The translations under genes and the position numbers were made by a program. A stretch of 64,000 nt of DNA from Marsupella aquatica (Eukaryota; Marchantiophyta), in assembly GCA_973895155.1 (NCBI GenBank), contig OZ316898.1, positions 3,844,001-3,908,000 of the forward strand. The letters run 5' to 3'. Below are positions 13,018-26,282 of the stretch, one piece after another (positions within the stretch are counted from its first letter, which is position 1; each line of letters starts with the position of its first letter). The notes under the pieces are model-generated. The model was not told the DNA's origin. It was given only the letters and a program-made list of their open reading frames with translations, and did not search any database.

Positions 13018-13808
13018 CCCTTGAAGTCTTTGATGGTGAAAAGTAATCATAAGGCTTTTGATCCCATTCTCACACAGCACCAGTTGGATAGTTTCTGCAG
13101 AAAAGTGAGGAAACAATCTGATGTCAAAGGAGAGGATATGCGCACTATTCAGCCTGGTTTGTTTGATCTTTGGGACTTAGACGAGCGATGCCCCCAGGTG
13201 TATATCATATATAAAACTCTACTCCATGAATACTGAGGTCGCTTTCAACCAGTTTATTGATCTCATGGTTAACATTGAACTTTGTAGCTATAGGGAGATG
13301 GAATGATGAAGTATTGTATATTTGCTATTCTAGCATATTTATTTTGATCCCAACTGAGTAGCTCACTCCAAAATTGATTTCAGGGAGATTGATTTAGATC
13401 AAATTAAAGGTTTTTAAAAATGTGATGTGAATGAGATTGACATTTGATTGTATGGTTTGTATTCTGAGTTGGGAATTAGACTAAAAGTGTAGGTCTTCTA
13501 AAGTGACAACTACAGTAGTCATGAAAGGAAGTCAGTAAGTAGTAAGTTGATTCAACTCATCCTTGATTTTTCAGGTATCTTCTGCAAATCTGGAACAACT
13601 AAATACTTTCAGTGTGACAAGTTGGAGAAGGGCCTTGGGAAACTTCTATGAAATCAATAAAAATTCAGTCTGGGTCCAAAGAGAGGATGTTTGTAGGGCT
13701 GCTACTTGCGCCCAAGCTGTTTATGACAATTGTCTATATAGGCCAAACCTAGAGCCTCAATGCCATTGCTATGAAGAACAGGAAAGGTCAAACATTCATC
13801 TCACGTAG
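13018..13808 (+). CDS. Possible 3' exons of the WD40 gene (two exons)
   Basis: Two open stretches fit together as exons. The first runs from a pyrimidine-rich acceptor (TTGTTTGTTTTCAAG before 13018) to a donor CCCCAG/GTGTAT after 13197. The second runs from acceptor TTTTTCAG (before 13575) to a TAG stop at 13806-13808. Both junctions at this intron are phase 0, so the frame joins cleanly into a Cys- and Trp-containing peptide (LFDLWDLDERCPQ then VSSANLEQL). No family is recognised. The link back to the 9136-12243 frame is not settled: the strong donor at 12240 leaves two bases, whereas the best acceptor here wants one. It could be the tail of that gene or a separate small gene. Confidence 0.4.
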
Positions 13809-16279
13809 ATAAGTCCAACAGTGAGTTAGGTGATCTAGGATTAGTTGTAACTACTAGTCACTTGGTTTGAGCAATCCTTTCCACTGTGTGTAATGAGATC
13901 CATGGATCAACCATTGCTTGCTACATTGATACAGACTGAAGTTTCCCATGTGGAGATAGCGGGGGAGATAGCAAGCAAGAGTGCAGTATTTGACTTGCCA
14001 ACTATTTAAAGTACTTCAGTTTTATCAGCTGCAAATGTACACTAGGAAAGCGAGGGAAAGGGCTACCTATGAGGTGGTCAAATTTGTATCATAAAACAGC
14101 ATTATTCAAGGATTAGGAGACATCACTTCCGCTTGAGGAATTGCCTTGTCCACAATGTGTAGTTTTGCTCTGTTACCACCTTTGAGTAAGTTGTGCAAGT
14201 TTTGAAAACCCCTGGCTTCTGTTCTTGTATTTTAGATCAAGTTATGTTGTTTCATGCATTGTCACTACCCTGCTCCCCCCCCCGCCCCAAGACAATGCAT
14301 TGGATAGTATTCAAATGTGACCAGGAAACTATGTGATGAGAAGTGGTTTATTTGTTTTAGGTAGAGTAGAACCCTAATTAAGAAACAGATACATGTTGAA
14401 TTGAAGAAAGCATTTTCTTTGGATAAAATTAGGTCGTGGTCATTGTTAAGATCCCTGAACTCCAAACACAACTCAGATTTACAAAGCTAATTACCAAATT
14501 TAAATATAACCGCATTCTGGCCAAACAGAACACCCATCCAAAACTGAAGACTTGCCTTGCAAAGGTCATACACCAATTTCAATGACAACACTCATACATT
14601 ACATTCAGACAGAACACTCATCCTGCCTTGAGTACAAACATAGTACATGTACACTGCACTGTTTGGGGATACAATAGTCTATTGAGTCCGGAAACAGAGT
14701 GTGTATGTGTAGGGTAACCCGCCCCCTACAGGAATCATGGCCAGTCTGCAATCCCTGAGGGAGTTCAGTCAGAGTGAGTTACAAGCAATGCCACATACAG
14801 TGCGTAAACCCCATACAGTGCATAACCCCACAAGTGAATATTGGAAAAACTATGCTTAGGGAGAGTTGCAAACCTGATCTGTGCCAGTGAGATTTTAAAA
14901 AGGGAATTCAGAAACCTGGCTGGCAAGAAGGCTATGGCCCCAAACCTTCAATGTAAATACAAAGGGAGATTCACAAGGAGGGTTTTGTGAAGGATGACCC
15001 AAGGCCTGGAGAAGCTTAAAGCCCACAGTCTGTTTGTGGCCCTCAAACAGGATATGCGTTAACAAGCATAGCCCAAGACTCCCATTTCACTTAAAATTAT
15101 GAAACTTTGAGACTTGACAAGGCTGGCTGGGGATATGAGACTTGGAACCCTTACCCAGGCTGGCCTAGCAGTTACAGCAGGGGACCACCCCTGAAACTAC
15201 AAAGGACACAAAAAAAAGGAGGAGGTAATTGTAGGCATATTCAAACAGAGTGTTTATGGGCTGTGTACATTGAAGAGGTCTATTAGGGTGTGTCAAAGCA
15301 TGGCAGTAAGTTAGTTATGGCCAGGGACATCAAGCAATTTTATGGCCAGCACAAAACTCCCTACAGGATACCCATACACGTGCCCCATCAAGGCTCAGAC
15401 ATCCAAAAATCGAGCCAAAAACGGATTGTTCATAGGGTAGATGTCCATCCATTCATGCATGCATCACTTGAACCAGTATAGCATTTTTGTTTCAAATTTA
15501 TGGTCATCCATCAATGAAAATTTTTGATTTCCAATTTGGATTATCACAGTGTCTAGCAAAGTCATGGTCCACTGAAGAAGACAATGTTTCTTTGACACCT
15601 CAAACCTCTTATGTGATACTCTCCTGGGGAACTGCTAGAAGTTTGCAAAGCTTGTGACAGTCAGGGATGTACAAAAAGCAGCTCATGGCTTTGCAAGAAA
15701 GAGTCCAGCTTGATCATAATCTCAGGTTTTTTTTTCACAGCTAATGCCGGCTCACATCTACTCCAGATTTCAAAAGGTTCTCCAGTCAATCAAGCAACAT
15801 CTGGGAGGACATCTACATAAAAATGAGAGAAGGTGCAAATCCAAAGTGGCAATCCCAACACTCCACACAGTTCCTTTTGCTTGTCTATCCATGTCCTGCA
15901 ACTGCTTGTTGATTCTTCTTTTTTACACCTATATAGTATGCAACTGTGTCATATTTGTCACCAGCTGCAAGTAAATCAGGATAAGTCATAACAACTCTTT
16001 ACAGGAGCAGTTAAAACTACTGGAAATGGCAGGTATACAAATGTAGGACATCAAGTTCTCTTATGGCCATCCTTTGACATGCCCTATTGCTACCAGTTCA
16101 GCATAGCCTTGGTGTCTGGGACAGAATGGGTTAAGGGAGTGTTCCATCAGCCCTACAAAAAGTAAGAATTTTATCCTCCGGAAATCTTGAGTTTTCTGCT
16201 ACTGCGACCCTCGAGTTTATAAGCCCCAGAGTGTTATTCAGCAAACCGTTTCTCAGCCAGTGGATGGCTAGGTTGTTTT
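13809..16279. other. Spacer, no gene recognised
   Basis: No coding region, RNA gene or element end could be supported. A C-rich run lies at 14274-14286. The plus-strand frames of 60-80 codons have no domain signal. Confidence 0.45.
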
Positions 16280-16298
16280 AAGACGGTGGGTTGTATTA

Positions 16299-16560
16299 AG
16301 GCAACCCTCAAGTTTCCAAGCCAGAGTGGATGGGCAGCAAGGATTCGTCTGTTATATCAGGGCAACCCTAAAGTTGTGCAGCAAGAGTGGACGGGCAACA
16401 AAGCGTTTCACTCTGCTTTTACTGCCCTCAACTGCTTCAGAGCTTTCCACTCTTGCTTCTAGTGCCCTCAACTACTTCAGTGCAACCCTCAAGTTTCTAA
16501 AGGCCTCAACTCCTTCAGGGCAACCCTCAAGTTTCTAAGCAAGAGTGGATGGACAAATTC
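16299..16560. repeat. Degenerate repeat array with GGCAACCCTCAAGTTT core
   Basis: The core GGCAACCCTCAAGTTTCYAAG occurs near 16300, 16361, 16481 and 16519. It is interleaved with AGAGTGGATGGGCA (about 16325, 16387, 16545) and with CCCTCAACTRCTTCAG (about 16425, 16466, 16505). Spacing is irregular (40-120 bp), as in an old, rearranged array. It lies about 600 bp past the K+ transporter stop codon, possibly beyond its 3' UTR. Confidence 0.6.
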
Positions 16561-17152
16561 CTTCCACCGACAGCATTTAGTGCCCTCTACTCCTTCAGGG
16601 CTGATGGATGAGTGCCCATACTTTCATGGAAGGGACAAACCATCAGTTCTTAAAACAATGACTTCACCACAAAATGTTGCCAAGGAGTAGAGGATTGCTT
16701 TGAATAACAAGAGACGAAGAATACTGCTGCACTGAACATTTTTTGAGACAGCGGAAATTTACATTGCACCCAGCACCCGACGATCTGGTGGAGCTGTTCG
16801 AGGGACAATTAATCTACAGGGTCTATATTTCCCTCGACTATTTCATTGGGGACAAGCTACATAGCACTCAAGAGAACGTGTTCGACACTTCGGGGAACAA
16901 ATGGAGCGTCGCTACAGATGAGTACCACCTCTTCAAAGATGCGTCCTAACTAATGTTTCTAGAGTCGATGTGTACAGATTTAGAAATGAGAAGAAACCTC
17001 AGATGTATAGACACGCATCCACCTATTAGCTACATTCCTGTCCAAGAGTCGGACATCATTGTCACACTTTCCATCCGGTCATTCCCAATGAGTTTCTCTA
17101 CTTTGCGGACAAAATTGTTGGTGGAGGAAATGGAATCGGCATCATGAATCGA

Positions 17153-20100
17153 TCATACGTAGTAGACCATACCAACCTGCAGGAGGCTTTCGTGGGGCAC
17201 ACTGTAGATGGCGTTACTCTCTCTGCAGGTCTTCCTCAGAAAAGCGTAGATCCAGTTGATGGCAATTTTCTTGATGATGCCAGAGCTTTTGCGGGCCTTG
17301 ATTTGGATATTGCCAAGGAGGTACACTACCCCTGTGTCCATGTTCTTCTTGAGCAGCTCCACTTCATTCACGCTGTCTTCCCCAATCTCCCCCACAGAAA
17401 GTTCCTCTGGAAGGCTCACCGTGATACTTGGGGGCCGACCACTTCGGGGACGTTGGTGGACTCGAAAGCCCAGTTCCTCGGGAAAATTCGCTGATGAAGC
17501 AACCGATTGCAGTTCAGGACTTGAAATCCCGTTGGAGTTCTGGTTAGCGTTCTCTCTATGCTGCCCCATGGTGGAATTGTTGCTCGTTAAGTGCTGCTGT
17601 AAAGCGGAGGAGCTACTGCTGCTCGTCGGAGGCAGGACAGAGGAGGAACTGTTGTTGTTCATTGGTTGCTGAAGCGGCTGGACAGGATCACGAACTTTGG
17701 GTGTACTTACACTGGTTGAAATTGATGTCCAGTCTCCCGGGATGGTGTCCTCACCCTCCCGTGCAGTTTCCACTTCTTCGTACTTCATGTACTGGGTGAG
17801 TTTGGCAATCAGCTCCTGCTCAAAGTCGTCATCCTTCTTGTGGAGGTCCATGTATCCGTACCTTGCGGCACACCGGAACATGGAGAAGCTCCTGGGACCT
17901 ATGCGCTTCATGTGGAAACGTTCATACTGAGGTACGGTGTTGACCGGAAGATACTTGATGCACACGAAGACGAGAACGGAGTGGATGGCTGGAAGATTCG
18001 TGATGAAGTGGGAGAGAATGGGTGGAACTCCGTGAGCAAGATCTGTATACACCAGACCCACTCCAGGAACCCGGACCAGGCCAAGACCTTGACCAAGACC
18101 AAGCACCCACCCGACAGATACTTTGTTCTGGATTTCAAATTCATACCGCTTGATGGTTCCGTAGTGCCACACGTACATGACGGTGAGAGCTGTCCCAGCT
18201 ATGACTAGTGGCACCCATCCTCCTTGCTGTACTTTGTACAGCACTGCGGAGTAGTAGACCGACTCCACGGAGCCAAACACTACCAGGAACAAGAGGGCTA
18301 GCCAGAAACTCTTACGCCAGACCACTATGATCACCAGAAACATAATGATTGTGGTGGACAGCATCACCCCCACCACGGCAATACCTACACCAAGGAACAA
18401 ATCGAATTGGTTGTCAGACGAATATCCATCCGTGAAATCTTCAACACGGCTGACGTCAGAGTGAAATCTTCAACTCCGGTGGAATCCACAATCAACCATT
18501 ACATGAACACTAGGGTACAGTAGGCCATCTCCATAAGGGTGAATCCTAGGTATCGTTGGGGTCCTCAAATCCTTAGTTTGGTAGGAACTTCGTGTTTTCT
18601 TGCTTTATGCACCCACCTCATACCTTGAGGGGAAAAACAAACAAATAACAGTATGCAAATCTCAAAGCTGTAGATGAGAGGCTAACTGCAAATCCTACGC
18701 GTTGTGCTAAGATCCTTGGTTTGGGTGGGATCTCCTCACGTTGTTTTCGGCACCCACCTCCCGAGGGAGACAGTAAACACCAGTATGCAACAAATACGCG
18801 TTCACTAGAACTGACGACGCAACACACCTTCTGGTAGGTCTTCAGCTGGCACTCGAGAAGTGGAGAGTGGAGCCGTAATGCATTTCTCGCAGAATTTAAC
18901 CCTCAGGATTATTCAGTGGTGTAAATAAAGCTCACGCTCTCGTAGGATTCTGGCGAATCCTGGGTATTTTTCCGTCCTTACTAAGTTTGCTAGGGAGTTG
19001 GTGGGTGCAAATCTTTTCCTAGGGAACGGCTAGGGACACATCTTCTAGGGTGTCTAGAAGCACATCTTAGACATCCTAGACTAGCTGCAAAACAGACTAG
19101 TCTTGCATGTCGTCGGGTCCTTTTGTATTGGTACTCCTCCTTCCATCCCTCCTTGTGGCAGAAACCAATCACAAAAATAACTATGCTATGATCTGCTGAA
19201 GGAATCTAGCAAAAGTTTACAACCAGACCTGTCTGGACATACATACCATAGGCATTGCCAATCTGTTCAGTATCCCTGAAGCCGGCTGTGATGATGAGGC
19301 AGAAAATCATGAGTAGCCAGTTGATCTCTGGTATGTAGACCTGACCTTGCAAACTAGCTGAAGTGTGGACGACCTTTACACGAGGGAAGCAGCCGAGTGC
19401 AGCTGACTGCTTCACAATAGAGAATGTCGCCGAGATGATAGCCTGGCTTGCAATTGAGGCGGCCACGGTCGCAAGGGCAAAAACAGGCCAATACAAAGGC
19501 TCTGCAAAAGCAAAGGTGAAACAAATATTAACATTACCTTACAAGTTGAAACTATCATCAGTTCAATCGATGTAAACCTCCGTACTCCAAACCAACTAAC
19601 ACAGTAAAGGAGAAAATAAATCTTTTCTCGCTCTCAAAACTGCGTACTTGGAAGTGAACTGTAGAATGCGTCCGTCACATTGTCGGGATGGTCCATAAGG
19701 TAGGCGGCCTGGCCAAGATAAGCGAGGATCAGGGTCGGAAACACCAACACTGTGAACGCAAGCTGCACACCAACAAAGCAGGTTGTTGTTCAGTTGAAGT
19801 CCTTCTGTATTTAGATCTCCGGTAGTTCCATGAGTAATCCATTATCTCGCACTTGCTGTGGTTGTGATTCCATATACTGGAAATTACTTTGAACTCTCAT
19901 TGCACCATCTCGAACTATGCCCTCATAACTCTGTTGATGATAGATTCGCCATGCCTCGCACCACCAAAGCACATTGACGGAGATAAAAAATTATAATCCA
20001 AGGGATAGGCATTGCAAACCCATAGAACTGTGGTCCCAAGAGAACACCTCTGGACTCCTGACCAGTGTAAACATTCACTCCGCCTTATGTCAGAAGGCAT

Positions 20101-23100
20101 ACATAAACCTCCATCTCCATTCTGGTCTTAAAGCGAATGCGGATGACCTACGTAAAGCACTTTTGCTCATGGTCCAAGCTCCGGCCAAGAGCTAGGATCT
20201 CTCCACTGAAGCATAAAGAGGAAAAATTCCATAAATAAATAACGAGAAAGAGATTGGCGTTGTCGTCGAGCAGAAGACACGAGGAAATCAGACTACATCT
20301 GAAGACAAGTATTTGCTATTGGAATGAATGAATGAATGTTCTAAGGTCGACCCTATTGATGTAACACCCTTCGAACCATTTTGACCTCCCATCCCCCCGC
20401 TTCTATTTGAGTACGTGAAGTTTATCGAAGCGGATTACTATCTCTGGACCCACAAGTATTACTTGCGTCAAAAGACAAAAGTAAAGGAATTGGTTAGTCA
20501 AACAGTCACCTGAATGGATCGCGCAGTAAAGTGGCCCAAGTCGGCATACAAGGCCTCCGTTCCTGCACCCAGGAGGACAGCCTGATCAGGGAGCGTGCAC
20601 AACTTAAAGCAAAGGAAAATCTGATCACAAAACTAAGGATCGAAAGACTCTAAACTTGCCGGAAATTAACCTAAGAATTAGTCATTCCGTTGTGCTAATT
20701 ACTTCAGAGGTGTATTCAAAACAAAGCATCGGACACATTCCATGTACTTACAACGCGGCAAAAAAATCTGACAAATCGTTGGTAACTCGGGACTTGCCTG
20801 TGATACAAAGTACAACTCCTCCCAATGATGACCACCCTCTTTGCTTGTTTCTGACCAGATAATGAAACGTATAATACGGAGAAAAAGCTCGAAATATCGA
20901 GGAGTCATGCTGTGCTATGTTGAAGATGCCGATGACGCCATTCGTCACGAACCACAGCATAACAACAGGAGCAAAGAAGACTCCAATGTAGCCGGTCCCA
21001 AATCGTTGCATACTGAACAACAGTACCAATATTACCAACGATATAATGACCACCGCACCTGCAGACGCACCGACATTCTTGTATCGATTCAGAATTGCAG
21101 ACTTCGCCGCAATTGCAGCTTTCAGCGTCAAAAACCCATCGCAGTAATGTGGCTGAAACTCTAGTGATTACCTACACGACTGACGACGCCCAAGCTGTCC
21201 CTCAGAAGGAAGTTTATTTTTTATTCCTCAGACAAAAGTGACACAGATTCAGCTATTGACGTCATAAATTGAGGTTTAGAGCCAAAATTGAGAACTTACT
21301 CTGGTTAAGGTGAGATGAAGCCTTCTTAACTCCATCCACCGCAGATAGAACTAAAACACAAACGACGAGTTTAGCTGAAAATTTTCGGAAACCTCAGTGA
21401 GCAAGAGAATTAACGTGAAAAGACAACTCCATTCATCACTACTCGGAAAGAGAATATTGCTGTTCAACAAAATTGTATTAAACACAATAGACGGACTTTA
21501 AGCAGTCCATTGGGTACCTGAGATGGCGGGCGTTAGAATACCATCCCCGATGACCATACAAGTACTCAAGAGAACGAGTATCAACAATATATTTTGGAGA
21601 AGCTTGCTTTTCTCCATGAGTCGCCTCACTTTGTAAGCATGCGAATTGGGCTCCGCTGGTTTGACGCTGTAACTGTGGATTTCCTCATCCGATGGGTGAC
21701 GACTGGGAAGAGAGCTGAAGTTACAATGTCGGCAGAGTAGGGAATACAAAGCAAATGTACCACCTGCAATTAGAACCACCAACCAAGGCTTTGTAATGAA
21801 TAGGAAGGCCCCTACAAGCACGTATTTACCTTTTCAACAGAAGCAAAGAAGTAGCACATTGCATTTGCTTTGAGAAGTAAGAGTGAGGACAAAGGGCTCG
21901 AAAGCACACACCTTCGCCATTGTCGTCCGCGTTGAGAACGATAAACATATACTTCACGAGCGGGATGAGTGAAATCGTGTAAATAATGAGCGAGAGAGCG
22001 CCGAGAATTTCTGATTCGTGCTCCTGATTGCTCGAAAACCCGTCTGGAAAAATACTCCGGAACACGTAGAGTGGCGAAGTCCCCAGATCACCATACACAA
22101 TCCCCAGGCTTTGAAACGCTAACATCAGTAACATTCTTACCGGCATGACCTGCAGAAAACGTTATTGAGAACACACACACACATGATGATTCGCGATTCT
22201 ATTCTAGGGAAATTCGTAAACGTCCATCCCTCTCCGTCCCACCAAGAAAACCCACAAGGATGTTTTAGACTCCAGGTAGCAATTGCCAAAGATTTATCGA
22301 CAACTTATTCCTAATCTCTTCAAATTGATGAAGCATGATCACAGTCTTTAACATTACACCTCAGACGTACCCCATGACTCAGAGGCTCTTCAATCCCTCA
22401 CAGAACGCAGGCCGAAGGACTAGACGGACGTATCTATTTTGGTGGACAGAGCTCCGTGATTGCGTGATCGCCGCAATTCACACGATTCTATGTGAGCCAT
22501 GAAGGAGCGGCACTCCTGCTCTACTAGTATTGGTGGGTCAAGCTTAATGTCAACCTCCACGCTGGCTTCTACCTGAGAACTGCTGCCACTCGTCCGGATG
22601 ATCCGGCGGAAACCTTTACAAACAAGGAACACATTACGGTCTCGAGCGTTAACCGAGACACGCGCATTTGTCGTCATTCTGCGCATGGCTGCAAGCAATC
22701 AAGACCACAGACACTGGAAAAGTGTTGACGGGGTGAAATTCAGCACATAATCATGAGTCGCTTATCATCAAAAAACTTGGCAGCGGCACCACAAAGGTGC
22801 TGGAGATCAGGACGACTTTTTCTCCATGAAATAGGGACATTCCTCGCTACAGAAATGCACCCACTTCTCATGCGCTTCAAATGTTTGGCCTGGTGGTCGT
22901 AGGACTTGTCAATGACGGAGACCGTGCACCTTCATGTGTTCTGGTGTTGACAGTAGTGGGGTGTGCGGGTAGTTTGACTGTAGTGTGAGTTCCCCCTCTA
23001 AAGAGGAAACAGGGACACATCCAACAGTGCTACTAGCGAAGTCTGTCATGCTCGTTTCACCAAGACTTGGCTACTTTCTGGGTGGCGGTTCTCATGATAA

Positions 23101-23723
23101 GATGAATTGATACTCTAGAGAGACTTCCAACCGCCAAGTCACGTCAAGTCCTCGTATTCTGAGAGGGAAATGGAGTGACCATAACAAGCAGACCACTTCT
23201 CACTTCTCCTCGAGTGAATTGTTAGAAGAGCGGACGACATTCGAATTCAATCGACCGTGAACGAAATAACGCACTCCGTCCAGTCCACCTCACAACGCAG
23301 ATCTCTACGTTCCGAGTACCTTCTCAGGATTCGTGTGGGGGGCAGTGCACTGTACTGTAGTGAGAATAAACCGTCTCTTTCTCGCAGAAAAAACGAATTG
23401 CTGCTCACAGAACTGAGTTATGTAGGCAAATTGAAGCGAAGGGCATTGGAGGTCAAACTCCCCAAGGTTACTGCTGCCACAACCGGATTGACCTCAAATT
23501 CATTCATTCATTAAATTTTCATTCCTTCCATGTACGGACAACACCAACCTGGAGCAAAGTACACTACCTTTTTCACATCACTCATGGTCCGAACCCGCGT
23601 TGACTCAGGCCCCAGCGGTTGGTCCATCCGCTGGTCGATCGCCCACATTTTGCCGGGTGGCACTCCTTTCAGGGGTGGGACTGTGAAATTCCCAGCCTCT
23701 TCATCGGTCTTTAACATGGCCAT
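17153..23723 (-). CDS. KUP/HAK/KT family potassium transporter, nine coding exons
   Basis: Exons by protein continuity and splice phase: 23723-23568, 22149-21912, 21763-21518, 21350-21300, 21058-20798, 20562-20510, 19762-19648, 19501-19247, 18384-17153 (868 codons plus TGA). An in-frame TAG lies eight codons before the ATG. The product is a K+/H+ symporter-type membrane protein of plasma or internal membranes. Family signatures are [15 protein letters not shown] in exon 2, [14 protein letters not shown] across exons 3-4, [13 protein letters not shown] across exons 5-6, hydrophobic membrane segments through exon 8 and the start of exon 9, and the C-terminal [17 protein letters not shown] and [10 protein letters not shown]. 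The cytosolic tail holds an Asn/Ser/Gln-rich linker. The intron after 20798 begins GC, not GT; this is the only reading that keeps the conserved [11 protein letters not shown] continuous. Length and motifs suggest an intact gene; clade within the family not assigned. Confidence 0.95.
18541..18800. repeat. Imperfect direct repeat inside the last K+ transporter intron
   Basis: Two blocks about 150 bp apart share the order ATCCTA, GATCCTTRGTTTGG, GCACCCACCTC, then CAGTATGCAA. The match is imperfect. It lies in the intron between the last two coding exons. Confidence 0.4.
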
Positions 23724-24560
23724 CCTGCTGCTGCCCTCCTCGTCCTACTCCAGTAAATCTTACCTCACCTCACGTCAGCAAGATCTCTGGAAGTAGTCGC
23801 TCTCTCTCCTTCACTCGACAAACTAACTTGCTGGAGGGCTCTAAAGGTCAACCATCACAGACTTCGTCCATTTCGACAACCATCGAAAGGATTGATTTAG
23901 ACTGCCCTTCTAGATAAAGCTCTCGATGTTTCTCCGTAGTTCCTCAGAGGAACTGCGATACACTACTAACTCCGTTTTCTCCTGCTGCTGGGCCTGTTTA
24001 TGAAGCTGTTAAAGCGCTCTCCTGTTCGGCACAAAAACATCCCACGGCAGGAAGCTGTCCTCCTCCTCCTTGCCTTCTTGAAGCTCGGAAAACTCTCCAG
24101 TCCGCGATTGCTCGGCAATTGTTCTCTTCACTCCACGGCCAAGAACAAGAACATGAAGAAGCACCGCAATCGATGCTTCCCTCCTCGAAGTACACACTAC
24201 AATTCGTGCAGCACCACGACAGCCCCAATTCTACCTGTTCCACAGACCCCTTCTCCAAACTCTCGAGAACCAAAACCACACCACGCTCTACACAAAGGAC
24301 CAGGAGGAACCACAATTCGTCCTCGCCGCCTTTTGCCAGCTCTCTCGGTAGACGAAAACCACTCCACTCTGCACAATGTCTCCTCCACTTCCTGCTCGCC
24401 GACGAATTCCGTCGTCTCCCAACCCTCTCGACGCAACAGAAGAAGAAGATGACAACTAACACACAGCTGCCGTGGTAATGTTGCTCCCAGCTCCGGATGA
24501 GGAACAGGAGCAGGAAAGGAATCCATTGCCCAGACATCCCGATCTCTTATATAAAACCCG
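23724..24560 (-). promoter_or_regulatory. Leader and promoter region of the K+ transporter gene
   Basis: Upstream of the start codon at 23723 the minus strand is rich in GC and CTC/GAG tracts, and a TATA-like core (TTATATAAG on the minus strand) sits at 24546-24556. A start about 30 bases downstream would give a leader near 800 bases with several upstream ATGs. The plus-strand reading of the same core, TATATAAAA, is also good, so a divergent transcript is possible. The long overlapping frames here (up to 190 codons, both strands) look like a by-product of high GC rather than proteins. Confidence 0.35.
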
Positions 24561-25013
24561 CGTCTGGATTTTTCTTTCTCATTCGCCTCCCAATAAAATA
24601 TTATTCGCTGCTTCTCCTCGGCGGGACCCAGCAGACTAAACTTGTCTGCGGCCTCTCGCGCTCTCCAAAAGATCCGCCTTCCGCTCTCTGCATCCGATGG
24701 TATGACACCATCAGCGTCAGTTGTCGAAACGACCGCTTCCCTGGGTCTTGTCCCTGCGACCCGGGCCACCTGATGAGAGTCCTGATCTTCCTCTGTTCCG
24801 GCCTTGAATGGATTTTCTACGCGATAAAGAGTAAGGATCTTTCAGCATCTCGTGATCAGCCAATGCGTCCCCAGTCGAACGCCCGCCATCGCTCTGTCTC
24901 GAGTCTCGTCGCGCAAGCTCAGCTGAGGTAGGCCAAAGCCTCGAGAAACATCGAGACATCTTCCTCTCGACTGTTGCGTAATGTGGCGATGCTCATCCTC
25001 ATACGTGGTACGA

Positions 25014-25187
25014 CTGGTATATGCACTATGGAAACGTTCCGAGCCCGCATATGCACCAACGAAATTACGATAGCAAGTCTTCGACGAATATCGCGGCAGG
25101 AATCCTGATACATGAGAGAACTAGTATATGCTGTGTGGAAACATTCTGAACTTGAATGTGCACAAATGGAATTCCGATAGCACGTTT
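25014..25187. repeat. Direct repeat, two copies of about 65 bp
   Basis: Copy one (25014-25079) and copy two (25121-25186) share CTRGTATATGC, GTGGAAACRTTC, then ATGCACMAA and TTMCGATAGCA in the same order, with roughly one quarter of positions differing. Spacing 107 bp. Confidence 0.55.
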
Positions 25188-25377
25188 GGCTTATGTGTGG
25201 CCTTACTACTTGTGAGGCCACACGCCCCTCCAATGGATTTATATTGTTTCCAAGTCCTATGTCAGTGTGTTGCACTCTGCAACGAGAATAGGGCCTGAGC
25301 ATTTATGGGACAACCTGAACACATATATGTAAGGGTGCACATTTTTTTCATCCAATGGTCAGGGAAAATAGCTCATT

Positions 25378-25890
25378 GAATCAAAGGAAAAATAATCAAT
25401 AGAATTTGTATTGGAAAAAGGAATGAAAAAACTCTGAGTAACTCAAAGGAAAAATAACCAATAGAATTTGTTATTTTCCTGCCCATGAGTTTTTTTTTAT
25501 TGGAAAAAAGAATGAAAAAACGCAGGATGCCTTATTATAGTTGTAAATTGGCAATTTTGGCCAACATCTTGGGAAAAAGATGGAGATGGACTATTTTCAA
25601 ACATTGCTTTGAACTCCAAGAGTATATTTTTCTTTGTATGTAGGTCATGCTTTTGGTGCTGAAAATTTCTTTGTATAAATGGTCATGCTTTTGGGGGCTG
25701 AAAGTTTATTCCATCCAAGCTGCAAGGATACAAACGTGGTCGCTTTAAACAAAAATTAACAAATTAAAAAAAGGTACAAACGTGGTCCGTCCATCAGTTT
25801 CAATCTGGAATTAAATTCGCACAATTTGATATCATTTTTATCCCAGATTTCTTTTCGATTGACACAATTTGGTGTCATTTTTATCCCAGA
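25378..25890. repeat. Run of successive two-copy tandem repeats
   Basis: Several different short sequences each occur exactly twice in succession: AACTCAAAGGAAAAATAAYC with CAATAGAATTTGT and GGAATGAAAAAAC (near 25380 and 25440); GGTCATGCTTTTGG with GCTGAAA (25647, 25681); ACAAACGTGGTC (25731, 25776); ACAATTTGRTRTCATTTTTA with TCCCAGATTT (25821, 25866). Pairs are spaced about 35-60 bp. Confidence 0.6.
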
Positions 25891-26282
25891 TTTGCACTGA
25901 CTACCTATGCAAAAAAAGGAAGTGAGACTCTTTCGACCAAATTGGCTGATGCTCCTTCAATAGTGGAAGGGCTAAAGGCGCAGACTAGATAATTAGGTGA
26001 CACACCTGTGTGTGGCATTATTTTCTCTATCTTAATGTCCTTGGTGATTTTCCTTTTATATTCTGCAATGCTTTCTTGGAGAAGAATGCACTTTCAAAAT
26101 TTGGATCACTGCAAATGAGATTCTACTCCAGTTTTGCTACAATTAGTAAGAATAAAAATCTCTTAGACCTCCCAAAGTCTATTGAGATCCAGTTTCTATT
26201 GTATTATGGACAATAATAGTCTCTCAAAACTGGATAATAGCCCCTCAAAACTGGAGTTCTGTAAACAGGATAGTATTATAGA

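Noticed and set aside
23998-24931. Several frames of 120-190 codons on both strands
   Set aside because: They overlap each other in a GC-rich leader/promoter region and have no recognisable motif; treated as by-products of composition.
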